Assembly (NCBI GenBank): GCA_026770025.1 | Contig: JAMXDE010000022.1 | Coordinates: forward strand, 744,001-808,000 | Direction: 5' to 3' | DNA: 64,000 bases | Origin: Craspedostauros australis | Lineage: Eukaryota > Bacillariophyta > Bacillariophyceae > Mastogloiales > Achnanthaceae | Part shown: in pieces, positions 50,366 through 62,548 of the stretch | How positions within the stretch are numbered: position 1 is the first letter of the stretch | Layout: each line of letters starts with the position of its first letter | Program-made: the position numbers and the translations under genes | Notes under the pieces: model-generated | Database searches by the model: none | Told to the model about the DNA's origin: nothing | Seen by the model: only the letters and a program-made list of their open reading frames with translations

Positions 50366-52999
50366 TCATCTCTCCATCAACAAGCGCTGCAGCGTTGCTT
50401 GTTCCAACAGCGCTTGCTGCAGGTTCGATCCTGGCTGTGGCACTCCAACTTTCTGCTGCTGTTGTTGCTGCTGCTGGAGTCGAAGGAAGGTGGCCGTGTC
50501 CAGCGACGACAGTGAGGAGAGGGCGGATGTGAGATCCGGACCAGCGCCGGCTGCACTGGCAGGAGCAGTGGCGGGCTGATTCTGGCTCTCCAGCGATCCC
50601 AACAAAGCGCGGAGCTGTGCAGATGGCTGTTGTTGCTGCTGCTGTTGCTGCAACTGTTGGAGTCGCTGCATCTGGGCCAGCTGTTGCAACTGATGCAGTT
50701 CTTGGATGGTAGGCATCTGCTGGCTGTTCTGCTGCGCCTGTTCGAGTTGCTGCAGCTGTTGTATCTGCTTCAGACGCTGGAGTTCTTGGAGCGCGTTGAA
50801 TTGTTGACCATCCTGGCTTTTCTCTTGTTGCGCCTGTTGTTGTTGCTGCTGCTGCTGTTGCTGTTGCTGTTGTTGCTGAAGCTGTTGGAGATGCTTGAGC
50901 TGCTCAAGTTCCTGGTTGTGCTGCAACTGCTGTAGCTGCTGGAGGCGTTGCAGCTGCAGTGGTTGGGGTTTGGCCTGCAGCGCCCCCGCAGCCAGGAGCG
51001 CGGCGATGTTTGGCTGTGCGGACCCAAGCAATGACTGCCCCAACGCACCGTGCTGTCCAAGGAGCAGGGCATCGGCAGCGCTAACAGAACTGCCACCGTT
51101 CAGAGCAGCCAAGATGGCCGCTGTTCCACCGCCTGCGGCGGCATTCGGAATGGCACTCCCGAGGAGGGCGTTGGCCGATTGCTGTGTGGCAGCTGACACA
51201 GAATTGGACACGGATGCCGTCTCTGCCGACGACGCATGCTGGTCCGCCCGAGGTTGCTGCTTGTTGGCGGATGCAACAGATGCCGATGAGCCGACTGCGT
51301 GCGGAGATGGCTTGCGTGCGGAGGGCGTAACAGTCTCGGCCATTGCAGCAGCAGAAGCGGCTGTGGCATCGCTGGCCCTCGGCGCTTGTCCTCTCATCGA
51401 GGTGAGAGCAGCCAGCACTGATTGCACGTTGTCCGTCGACAGGGCTGTGGCTGGAGGAGCCTTGGCTTGCGCCGCCGGAGCGGCATTTGCAGCGGTCGTG
51501 GTAGCCCCATTACCACCGCCGCCGCTAGCGAGGAGCGCCAACAGCGCCGAGGCAGTCGACGGAGCTGCTGCTTGCAACTGAGCTTGAGCTTGCGCTTGTC
51601 TCGCTGCTTCCGTCGGGGTTCCGTTCACAGATGTGGAGGCCACACTTGGTGATACTGGGGCAACCCGTGATGCATGCGTTGATGGGTTGGCAGCGCTTGA
51701 CGACGCAGCGGGTGCAGGCGATGAAGCCGGTGGGGATGCCGCGGCTGACAGGATGGCCTGCAGGGACGACAAAGACTGCAGCGCCTGTCCAGACAGGCCG
51801 TTGGAGGCGGCTGGCACATCGACGCCCATTGGCTTGGCGCTGGAGGAGCCCAACGCAGCTGCTGCTGTTCTTGGGGGTGCTGGCGCAGTCGCGGCTGGTG
51901 CCGATGCCGAGAGAGCAGCAGCCATGGAGATGGCGGCCATGCCGTCCATCGCCCGCATGTTGCGAATGGCGTTGATGTCGACACCTCCCATGTTGTTCAT
52001 GATGCTCATGAGGGTGGATGCAGAGTGAGAAGTCCCCTGGTTGTTGACGAGGTTGGCACCGTCTCCGTTGCCGTTGCTGCTGATGTTGCCAGTCGAGCAC
52101 ACGCTGGTCCTCGACCTCTTGCTGCTGCCGCTGGTGCGCCGGCCGATGGCGGATCGCTTGCCAGTGGCGGCCATGCTGGCAGCCGCAGCAGCAACAGCAG
52201 CCGACATGGCCTGTTCGCCGGTTATGCCTGCCAAGCGCAGGTGATGGCGGCCATCAGCAGCGATGCTGGGGTGGGATGAATCCATGGAGAAGGCAGCCAT
52301 GGCAGGGGTGGACGAAAGCGTGGGGCTGCCTGACGCTGGCGAGGCGGGGCCCTTGATCTTGATGCGCTTCATCTGGTTGCAGAGATCCACGCGTCCCCTG
52401 ATGAAGTAGGGATGGAAGATGGAGCCCTTGCCCCTTCCCTTGCGGATGGTGGAGAAGCCCCAGAGGTTGAGCTGTCTCTGGAAGCTCTTGATCTTGGTTT
52501 GGTTGAAGAACTTGGGCACTGTGCCATTGTGCCATTGTGGCGTTGTGACATTGTGCCAAGCGATGTTATGAGGAGTAGAGTGAGTAATGGAAGGTGACAG
52601 GAAGAGAAGGGGTTAGAGCTAGCATGAAGACGAGAGCGAAGGAGACGCGATTCTCCAAATCATTCTTTTGGCTCTGTTGGTGATGGCTTTGTGCATGAAT
52701 CTTCATAACGGAAAGGTAAGGTGATGAAGGCGGGCAGATGACGGCATGGACAGACGAACAAACGAACGAACTCATATCCCCATGCTTCCATGCTTCCATA
52801 CTTCCATACATGGACTCTATCTATCTGTGTGCGTGCGTGTGAACTCACTGACTTGCTCCACAAAGCTGGTCTTGTCGAAGACCTGAAAGGCGTTGCCCTC
52901 GGGCAACCACGAGACCACCGATGTGTAGTTCTCTTCCTCTGCGTTCATCAGCATCTTGTGGAGCTTCCACGGGAACTGGACTGTGCTGTCTGTCTTCAT
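50366..52999 (-). CDS. heat-shock transcription factor, two exons, Q-rich
   Basis: Exon 1 (52999-52849, ATG at 52997) and exon 2 (52518-50366) are joined across a 330-nt intron with GTGAGT donor and CACAG acceptor. The junction completes the HSF DNA-binding domain: TVQFPWKLHKMLMNAEEEN, SWLPEGNAFQVFDKTSFVEQ, then VMPKFFNQTKIKSFQRQLNL and FHPYFIRGRVDLCNQMKRI. The recognition helix with SFQRQLNLWGF is intact. The intron falls after FVEQV, a position where many HSF genes are split. Predicted length is 767 residues. After the domain the protein is Ala/Ser/Pro-rich and then strongly Gln-rich (long Q runs between LQQL repeats), as in activation domains. I see no clear heptad trimerisation repeat directly after the domain, so oligomerisation may use the Gln/Leu-rich region. 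HSFs are greatly expanded in diatoms; which class this is cannot be told. Confidence 0.93.
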
Positions 53000-55900
53000 C
53001 GTTGTTGTCTCTTTATCTATTGCTCTTCTCCTTTCCTTGGTTTGATGTGAGTGATGCTGTTGGTGATGCTGTTGTTGTATTGTGTGGTTGTTGTTGTTGA
53101 TGACGATGATGATGGCGAGAATGAGGATTCCGACAACGATGGAGAAGGGGCGGACAACCACCAACAAAATAACGTGGAGAACAACACGCAAAACCGAAAT
53201 CTAGTGAACGCACACACGTAAATCAACGCGAAAGGGGAGGAGAAGCTGGTTTGGTGATGGGCGGTTGTGATGTCCTTTGTGTACAGCACGGTACTTGGCC
53301 TACGTGGCCTTCCTTCGTTGTTTTTTCGATCCAAACGAAAGAAGAACCCACATGCTTCGCGACAACCACAAAACACCATGGCATACGTTACAGCGCGACA
53401 GTACTGCACCATACCGTAAGTGCGCACATACGAGTGCGACAGAAGCGCACAAAAACACCACCACCACCACAAGGCGAAACGAAGGAACAACACGAACAGC
53501 CCAGATCAGGCCAGATCGGAGCACCGTTCCATCACTCTCCATGTACAGTACTGTATTCTACTGCGTTCTACGAGCAGTTCTGCATGAGAATGCGCGACGA
53601 TGCTGCTGCGAACCAACCCGCGTTGACGCTCCATAAGCGCGCACAAAACCGATCACAACGTCAACCCACTCTCGCACTTGGTTGTCTCCACGCAGTTCGA
53701 CGGTTGGAAAGAGAAGGGGGGAAGGAGGGTTCATCGTGCTTGTTCTGTGGGATTGAGGTGTTCGTCTTTCGGTAAACCCTGTTTCCGCACCAGAGCATCG
53801 GTATTCGTGAAGTGCAACATGGAGGCTTCGCAGGCGCAGTTCCTTGTCTTGTTCCTATTCCTGTATTCCTGTCAACTCCAGTCGAATGTAGCGCAGCGAA
53901 GTACAGTGAATTGAAATGCAGTGTAATAGTGAAGTGTAACAGACTATCCGTGGAGCGCGTACTGGACTGTACGTACCATGAATTACTGCTCGCACATAGC
54001 GCACAAATCGAATGTTCGTTTACCGGTGCCTCCTTGCGTCCTTGTGCGCGTTTCGTGCGTGTCGTTCCATCGTGGGGACTATTCGCGTGCCAAGGCGAGG
54101 TACTGAAACACAGGACGTGCTGAGACGTGGCGTGCTCCACATCAGGGGCTGTTCTTTGGATAACTTCGGCTATGTCTTGATTGGCGTGCCGACTGAAGGG
54201 TTCGCAACCCTGTTCAAGCATCAGTTCGCGTTGTCATTCGTTTCTGTTTCCGCTTAAAGGAATCCAATCGAAGACGTTTTCGACGGTTATTGCGACCCTT
54301 TTCATATAACGTAGAAGGAGAACACATCGAGTTCGCCAAAGATATAAGCGGGGAGCCGGCGACGTTGGCTTCGATGGTGTACCGCCGTTTCTCCCCACAT
54401 CGTTTCTGAATGGAACAGCCGTTGACAAAACAAAATCGAATGGACTGGTTCTGCGGACTGGGGAGAGAGCGTCAGACACTTTCACAGAGCGAGGAAGTTG
54501 TGTGGGTTTTGTCCACGGCGCGTGGAACGACGAATGCATGTACATGCCGGTACTCGTATCAACGTGCACAACAGGCACACCTACGAAGGAGGTAGCGATG
54601 ACCACGAAATGTGCCTACGATCCACTCAAAGGTACCAACCGACAGAGCACCACCAAATGTCATGATGACACAGAGCGAAATCGAATGGGATCAATGTCCA
54701 GGCCTCCTTCTCACTCCGTTTCCCTTCATCGTTTTCTGAACCTCGTCATGTTCGGAACTGTTTCTGTTCATTTCTGCAAGGGAAGCGCGGTAAAGTCTAT
54801 TTTTGCGTCGATTTTCGCTTTGTTCACGCTTGGGGTGTGTTGCGCGGTTTTTGGGTCTGTCGAGTCATGCACTCATGGGACTACTAGAGCACGCCTTTCC
54901 CGTGTCGACATGACGTCGCGCTGATTTGCGTTCGTGGTTGCGATGCCGCACACTGTTCGCACATGCCAATGATGTCCCCTTTTCTCGTTCCACCCTGTTG
55001 TGTCTGTGCCAACACATCCCCATCACAGACCCACGACACAACACGACGCAGCATCGACGCAGTCACACATTTGCTTTCCCTCTTTGGAAAGAAGTGGCTG
55101 ATTTGCAATCATCATTCGTGTTCTCCCGTCCCCTTGCTCAGACAACTTTCTTACTTGTCCAAGCGGTTCGTTTTCGCACCGTCGTTGATTACCACAGAGC
55201 GCTCCTCCAACCACAAGCTGTCCGTTGTCTTACTAGCCTACTGACCTTCGTGTCATCAACCGTCGCGATCTGCACCGGGAGCAGCGCCATTCCTCCACGT
55301 TCCTGTATTAATGCGCACTACGTTACTGCGTGATCACTATCGTGCTCGTGTCCGTTGTCGAAGGTGGTGAGCCCGCCCCCGTCCAACGTTTGTTTGGCTG
55401 TGCGGCTCAGGTGCTCGTTGGTGATTCTCTGGGTTGTTCGCATGACAAAGTGGGACTCTCTTCGGCAAGCGTTGGTGTCTGGCGGTCTTCCTTCTTCGGG
55501 GTGTTGTCACGACGGCACGAAATTCGCTTTGCGTTCCTCGCGATGCTTGTCCAGTGCGTCCGAGATGCAAACTCAGAATATAGTATTTGCAACGTCAAAC
55601 AACGGAACATGGCGCTTTACCGAGTACCCCATCAGTGCAATTGTTTGCTTGCTCTATTCAAACGAGGACACCAACCACGCGTTAACTCAACAGACACAGC
55701 AAGCTATCGACGGTCATCACGTTTCGTGGTTTTGACAGTGTAGCTATTTGTTGCTAGTACAAGGGATGGGCTAGTTATCATGTGTTCTGTGCATCTGTTT
55801 GGGCAGCCTACCCGTCGCATGTCTCTTGCATCACAGGAACAACATCAAACGAGGGCAAGCCATCACAGAGATCAATTCGAGTCAGTGTTGCGACTGTGTT

Positions 55901-56912
55901 GAATGCGCTTCAGGTGTGTGCATGACGAGTGCTTGATTCGACTGTTGTCAGTTGGAGGCAGCGGCGGAGGATGCCATCCGCACAGTAAGCTGGCGCAAAG
56001 ACACAAAGCGCCCCACAGTGCCCAGCATCAGCGCATCCAAATTCGTGACGCACTCACTTCGGTTTGAGTCACTGGCGAAAGACGGAGAAATCGCCCCAAA
56101 GACCACACCACAACGAGCTGGCTGCCACGATTATCCCCCGTGGTTGGAACTGCAACACGAACATCGCAACGCACACGAGATGAGCAGAATTTGTCCTGGT
56201 TCAGTGATGGGCACGCCCGCTGTGTTCACCGTGACAAAATTGCAAATGATTGGTTGCGCGGCAAAGTGCGAGAGAACAGATGCGACTGTGTGTCTTGCAA
56301 TTGGGTGTCGGACAGCACATGCGACACGACCTTCACTCTCCAATGTTCATGTGATTCACTGTGATGTTTATTGCTGATGTCATCACGCGCGTCCGTCTGT
56401 GAGGAGTCGCGGTGGAGCACATCGAGATGATAACGGTAACAGTTTGCTCCATGCGACAGTGTAGTACCGCGCGTGGCGAGAGCACGTTTCCCTGGATGCG
56501 CACCTCCGCGAAGCAAGCACGCGAAATGCGGTTACACAACAAGTGAACGATGTTCGCCTGAGTCCCACACACAAAACGATGGAAGCGAAGCACGATCAAC
56601 ATGTATGCCCCTGCAGCTCTTTGTGTCACGATGTGCATTGCTCGGGGTATTTCCCGCGGATAGCACAGGCGCCTATTTATGGGGTCGAAACTGGCCGACC
56701 AACGGAACGGACACGAGTTTCTCCGCACGCATGCGTTGAGCGTTTCTGTCATTCGCAACGCCCCTTGTACAGCCCAGTGTGCGAAGTCGTACCTATGTCG
56801 TGTCCAAGTCGTGACAGGGTCGCGTCCAAGTCGTGCATCCATTGCACCAATGTCACATCGAAGGCACGTCTACGTCGCGTTCACGTCGTGCTCACGTCGT
56901 GCTCATGTCGCG
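53000..56912. other. gene-poor region, no convincing gene
   Basis: About 3.9 kb without a supported gene. The first 200 bp hold GTTGTT and GATGATG repeats that probably form the 5' leader of the HSF gene. At 55952-55984 a short Ala/Glu-rich segment (LEAAAEDAIRT) lies between an acceptor-like gttgtcag and a GTAAGC donor and might be an exon of a gene I cannot reconstruct. The remaining open frames overlap on both strands and lack family features. Confidence 0.4.
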
Positions 56913-56982
56913 TCCCTTGCACGTCCCCTTGCTCGTCACTTGCTCGTCCCCTTGCTTGTCACTTGCACGTCCCCTTGCTCGT
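56913..56982 (+). repeat. 23-bp tandem repeat array A
   Basis: Two full 23-bp units (56937-56959, 56960-56982) of the type cacttgcNcgtccccttgct + c/t gt, preceded by a partial unit from 56913. The array ends with the bases cgattcc. The same unit recurs at 57297. Confidence 0.9.
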
Positions 56983-57296
56983 CGATTCCTGAAAAATCGA
57001 CATGTCCCTTACCGCACTTTACTTATAGAGAGATGTCACAGTATCGTAGGTGATCAGTCTGGAGACGCCGCGATGCAAATCTCTGTTGTCAACTGTGTTT
57101 CAGAATGATGTTGCAATCAAGATCAAATACGTGTGCTACCATGGTATAGACAGTACGCTTACATTCATGCAGTCTATTTTTGAAAAGTGCACTCTGCCGC
57201 CCTTTAACATACAACTAGATTAGACATCGTAGTATGGTCTGCTTTCGCGACATGTCGCACCGACAAAACCGCGGTAATTGCGAGAAATTTGGTTGT

Positions 57297-57342
57297 CACT
57301 TGCGCGTCCCCTTGCTCGTCACTTGCGCGTCCCCTTGCTCGT
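57297..57342 (+). repeat. 23-bp tandem repeat array B
   Basis: Two identical 23-bp units (57297-57319, 57320-57342) with the same sequence type as array A about 350 bp away, and also followed by cgatcc. Surrounding sequence (56790-56900, 57370-57420) carries degenerate gtcgtgtccaag repeats. Confidence 0.9.
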
Positions 57343-60300
57343 CGATCCGGTCCTCTGTCATGTCTGTCGCATGTCCATGTCGTGCTTGTCGCAGGTCCGT
57401 GTCGTGTCCAAGGCGTGTTCATAGGGATCCCACGTCTATCCTGTGTCGTGACCATGTCGCTACCAATGCATGCCACTTAACATACTCAGTGACGGTTACG
57501 CGAGTGCCAATGCGCGTTCGCGAGTGCGAAACTTCGGAAGAACACCGATCCGACGGGGCTTGGACATTGGAGCGTGTTCTCCCCCATGTATTGCCCCTCC
57601 CTCTTCGACGTGCGGGTGCGTTCGACATGTCGGTTACTGTAGTTTCACCGCTCCCCATGTGTGTTGGGGCATAGTATCATGATACTCACATGTGCCAAAA
57701 GCGCTCGTGTTCGCTGGAAATCCGAGACGAAGAACGCGCTATCATTCCCAGGTACTGAGTGTGGCTCTCAATGACTCAACGGACAAACACAGCCAGGGGG
57801 ATGCGGATAACATATAATAGATTGTCGTATCAGTCCACACCGCGTCCGATTGTCACGGTCATGCAGCGGTCAACCTCGCCAGCGGAAGAACAACCACAAA
57901 GATGTCTGCTACCGGGTACCCCTCAATTCGAGCACCATCAAACGTGCATCATCAGTCAGGCCAATCCACGTTCGGGATAGGCTAGCGTTGTTTGAATAGT
58001 CAGACATGAACATGCATGGACAGATATCAGAAGTGTAAGCTCAACGCTTCCCGTCTAGCAACGATGTCAATGAGCGCAAATGAAGATGCTACCAATCCAT
58101 CTCGCAATCTGTGTGGTTGCATACACGTGCTATCGCATGTCTAGTTTGGTGTCTCAAAGCCATGTGTCTCGAAGATAGGAAAACTGGCAGGAGCGAAAGC
58201 AGTGACTTGGTGTCTCTTGCGAAGCAGTCCTTCGAACACAACCATTGCACTCTGCGCATCTCTTCGAACACCCAACACGAAACAAGTGATCCTGGAGGAG
58301 GGGCTATGTTGAGGTGAACTGTTCTGCGTGAGGGAAGAGAGCCCCTCGTTTCCGACATGTCGCTCACATCGTGCACCACAAACAAGAAGTTGACGCAATC
58401 ATGCCTGATAAATAATGATCACAAGTTCGACTCGTCTCGCATGGCACATAGCCGCGGCCCAATGCTTCTGTGGACGACGAATGCCGGCAGCTTCCTGTGC
58501 TCGTTCGGTCCAGATGATGTGCCGACGTTTCCCCAACCAGGCTGAGCGAAAAGAGAACTTCTCCCCATTTGTGTGAGTCAGACTCGAGATGACAACTGAT
58601 CGGGCAACGGGTGGGAATGACCTGCTCCCACATCAGTGACTGCGAAAGCGACGTGAAGGCCGATGCGATCGCATCATCGTTCGCCCAGGTGGACACTCAC
58701 TGCGTCATTTCGAGTCATGTGACGCCACTAACCTTGCGTGTTATCTGCGCAGTCAAACAATTAATCGCATGGATCGTGGTGCGGACTCACATGACGACTC
58801 CTCATGCATTGTGACGTCATAGAAGGCATAGTTGTTCCGCCATCTTCTGTTGCTGTAGGACAAAACACTCGTTCTCATCAAGATGAAGAAATCGCTTTTG
58901 GACATTTGGACAGCCAAGCCGCCCCGTGCATCAACCATCGTACTGGCGAATACCGCTTCGAAGTTCACGCAACTCCATCCACCTTCTCTTCCTATCGCCC
59001 TTGCCTCAGTTTGCAAACGGAACATGTCATGTCACATTCGGCACGCAGGATGTGTCCGCTCGCACTCGCAGGCTATTCTGGTCAGGACAGAGGTGCTTCC
59101 TGTACCACAGAGTACACGCGAGGCTATGCCCTCTACCTGCGTTCGTGGTTGCGCTCACTGTTTCCACTGTTGAAGCAAGACTGCACAACGAAGATCAAGC
59201 CCAGAAAGCGCGTACCTGGGCGATTGGCCTCAACACGGTTGGTGGCAACATGTCCAAAGACATCCAGCCAAAAATTGATGGCGCAGATGCTGGCTAAGCC
59301 CCGTCGACCTGTCCTGCACTGGGCAATCAATGGCAACAGAAGTAGCTCCTAGTGTTCATAGCCTCTCCCACGGGACGTCGATCACACGTCTACAGTAGTA
59401 CTTTTGCGTTTTGTGATGCCAAGCGCACGGACTAAATGGACTACTAAGGCAGTCCCATTGGAAAACGACGCCGAAAACGTATTTACCGCGGTTCCCAAGT
59501 TGCTGTCACTATGTGCAGACTCGTGTCATGGTGCAGAGTTGTTATGATCTGGTTGTTTCGTTGTGTCTTCGTTGCTGGGATCCTCACTGCTGATGGCGTC
59601 AGCCACTTGAGCGCTTGAAGCCCAAGTCTGTTGGTGGCTGCTGTTGGCTTTGACCCATGGCGGTTGCTGGTGGTGGGTTGTCGTTTGTCGGAAACGCTGT
59701 CGACAGTTCGCTCGGATCCCCCTATCTGCGCGAGTACAAATACTCCATTGAAGTTGTATACCGCGGCGAGGCATGTTTGATGTCCAACTGATGATGACCG
59801 TTCTCCTTTCGAGGAACGGAGAAGGGTTGGCCACCGAAGTTGACCAAATGGCTGCTGGCACAAACGAAACAAAACGTGAAGGGGAGAGTGAGAAACAGGA
59901 ACACTGAAAGCGCACATCTTGATGATGGCTCGGTCAGTACCACGCCATCCACGCAAAGAGGCAAAGCGTCTTTTCTCTTTCGCTGTACTCCGCCGCCACA
60001 TGAGCTCGTGCCACACTCCGCGCAATCACATGGAGAAGAGCAAAGAGCCATGCAAGGTGTGTGGAGATCCATGCCAACAGCATCAACGCCAAGAGAATGC
60101 CATGTTTTCATGACCAAGATCAAGATCAAGACCACAACCATGCTCATGGGTCATCGTCGTGTCAAAAACAAGGAGATGAAACCGAGTACCGCAGAGCACA
60201 ACGCAGGGCTCCAATGGCGCGCCAAGCACTTCGAACAGTTCCAACAGGATGGTGAGACCTCCTCTCCGACTGCCGCCGCCGCCTCAACCATCACCACCGC

Positions 60301-61786
60301 ACTCTTCCGACAGCAACCACGACCGCAACTGCAACAACCACAAACATGACGAACCAGAGCGCGCGATGGTAAGTATCAGTACATCTCAGCACTCACTGAC
60401 ACAAGCAAACTTTCATCGTCGGTGTCCTTGGAAGCGGAAGCGGAAGTGGAGGTACATGAGAGGGAGAGGCCGAAACACCTTTGGACACCGTTGCCCCCAT
60501 CGTCTCCTTGTCCTTCTTTGGTTCCTCTTTCGTTCTGCTTCCTCCTTGGGTCCGGCACTTCGATGATCGACAAAAGACGGGAAGGAGAAGCGCGATTGTT
60601 CGTCAATCTATGCCAGCGGTCGTTTTGATTCGGTTTTGATGCGCCGCACTTCTGATCGACCCATCTCCTTCGTCAGCTTGCGCTTCCTGCGCCCCTCCTT
60701 CTTGCTGCTCCCCCTACTTTTCAACATCATGATCGATCGCCATGCCTCGGTTGTTTCATCTCTTTTCGTCTCTCTCCAACACAGTTCATCGTTCTCAGCT
60801 GAATCGCTACGGCGAAAGCATGTTGCAAAAGCACTGTCGAAGTGTTTTAATACAATAGGTATGAATAATAGAGAACATGCCTGCCCGCACACGAGTACGA
60901 TGCCAATGCCGATTTCGGTGAATGACAAGCGATCACATGAACATGATCGCCATGGATCAAAGTGATGCCTACATGAAGAGGTGCGCCGCGGCGTTGTCTT
61001 CCTTGGGTGAACGCGTCAGCATACGTCTTTACTACTGTTCGTGAGGCAGACCAGACAGAGACACAGACACGGACACCTCTCCGCGAGCAAGACCAACGAC
61101 AAACACAACACTTCGCCATGAGATTCCGCAAAGTGTTCGCTGGGGTGTCGACAACTGATCCTTGGCGTTGGCCATCAACGCCGCAAATGAGAACCTCTTC
61201 GCCAACAACAACGAATACTGGCTGAGATGTTTTTAGCAGCTGGCCGCATCTCCAGGTTCGACTTTTCGACGGCGTTGTCTCATTCGGCTTTGTCGCAAGG
61301 GTTGGTGACACCGAGGGAGTGTTCGTTTGCTGAGTTGTTGGTTGGTTGACAAACAAGCGCTGTCGTCATGAAACTTGCACGGTACCGCATGTTTTACTCG
61401 TACAGACAAATCATATTATTATTTATATGATCCCTTCATCCATCGTTGCTGTGTCAGTCTCTCTTTGCATGGCCTTATAAATAACACTTGTACTATTGGC
61501 GTCAACGGGTAGATCGAATGCTTTGAGATAAGAGCAGCAACAACATCAGAACTATGAGTAGATGCAGAGCAACAAAGGAAATGAGTTGCACCATCCTCAC
61601 AGCAGCGCAACGGGTGTCCGCAGTTTGTCGAATGGCGTTCATCCATCGAAACCTCTTGGTTCCACGCACTGGAGCGATCACAAAGAATCGCAAACATGGA
61701 CATGGGCCATCATCACAGGAAGGACAGAACCTCGTTCCCAACCCCACAGCTGGCGGCGGCGTCTGTATTCACATTGTTTTGCCGCG
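57343..61786. other. gene-poor region with candidate fragments
   Basis: No gene could be assigned in 4.4 kb. Coding-like pieces are: 58883-59020 plus strand (MKKSLLDIWTAKPPRASTIV); about 59200-59297 in another frame (RTWAIGLNTVGGNMSKDI); 60031-60110 plus strand with a C-x2-C-x3-C-x2-H spacing (PCKVCGDPCQQH); and an exon-like end at 60368 followed by a strong GTAAGT donor (60369). They lie in different frames with stops between, so they may be exons of unrecognised genes or remnants. Confidence 0.3.
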
Positions 61787-61957
61787 ATGGCGACCAAAAT
61801 GGTACCATGGGTACCATTGCTCAGCCGCAATCATACCATCCTTCTCCATGAACGATGCGGCGCCAACCACATCAAGAGGGCAGAGAATGCCAGGGTGTTG
61901 TCTGATGGGTTGCTGTCCTTTTCCCTTGCCATGGTGCTCTTGTGCATCGACTGTTGA
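61787..61957 (+). CDS. possible 56-residue membrane protein
   Basis: ATG 61787 in good context (gcgATGg) opens a 56-residue frame: a basic N-terminal half (MATKMVPWVPLLSRNHTILL, then CGANHIKRAENARV) and one hydrophobic helix (GLLSFSLAMVLLCIDC) at the end. The layout resembles small respiratory-complex subunits, like the 65-residue protein at 33745. The frame is open further upstream without homology, and its short length makes chance likely. Confidence 0.25.
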   Translation: MATKMVPWVPLLSRNHTILLHERCGANHIKRAENARVLSDGLLSFSLAMVLLCIDC

Positions 61958-62548
61958 AGTTCGGCAACGTCAATGATTCGCACCTTTGGACCACAATCAC
62001 GACGGTATGCCGTGCTCGACTCGTACCCGCAACTATCTTGCTCTTGCCCTTTCTATCTCGCCTGCACTCCAGAGAGAGAACACAAGGAGTCGTACGGATT
62101 GCCGCCATGTCCAATCACCAAGGCGCTCTATCTCTCATGCCTGTCGCCAGTTTCGGATTGGAAGATGGCCCCCAAGAAGTGTGTCTCTCTAGACTACAAT
62201 TGAGTCTACAAAATTCGCAAACAAGAAACGATTGGTCGTACTAGTCATGCGACTATACAGCAAGTGCTTCGTGACGTCACACGCGGCGATCCGGACGTTG
62301 AACATGTGTCAGAAGATACCAAAACAGAAAACGACGACGACAACAACACCAACAACAAACGCACCTTCTTCTGCACCACGGTTGGATCTTCAGCATCTGA
62401 AATGTATCCGAAGAGTCGACAATCGTGACAGCCGAAAGGAAGACTGTTGACGCCTGTTCACACTCTGCAAATACGTACAAGTCCAACTCGGCAGAAGCAT
62501 ACATAATAGTATTCTTTTATTCCACTTGCAGCCATCGCGATCAGCATC
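61958..62548. other. intergenic upstream of FKBP gene
   Basis: No gene recognised. An open plus-strand frame at 62232-62450 has a poly-Thr run (acgacgacaacaac) and no domain. Confidence 0.45.

Noticed and set aside
58804-59352. 182-codon plus-strand frame
   Set aside because: Two other frames over the same bases look equally coding-like in parts; no domain and no consistent reading.
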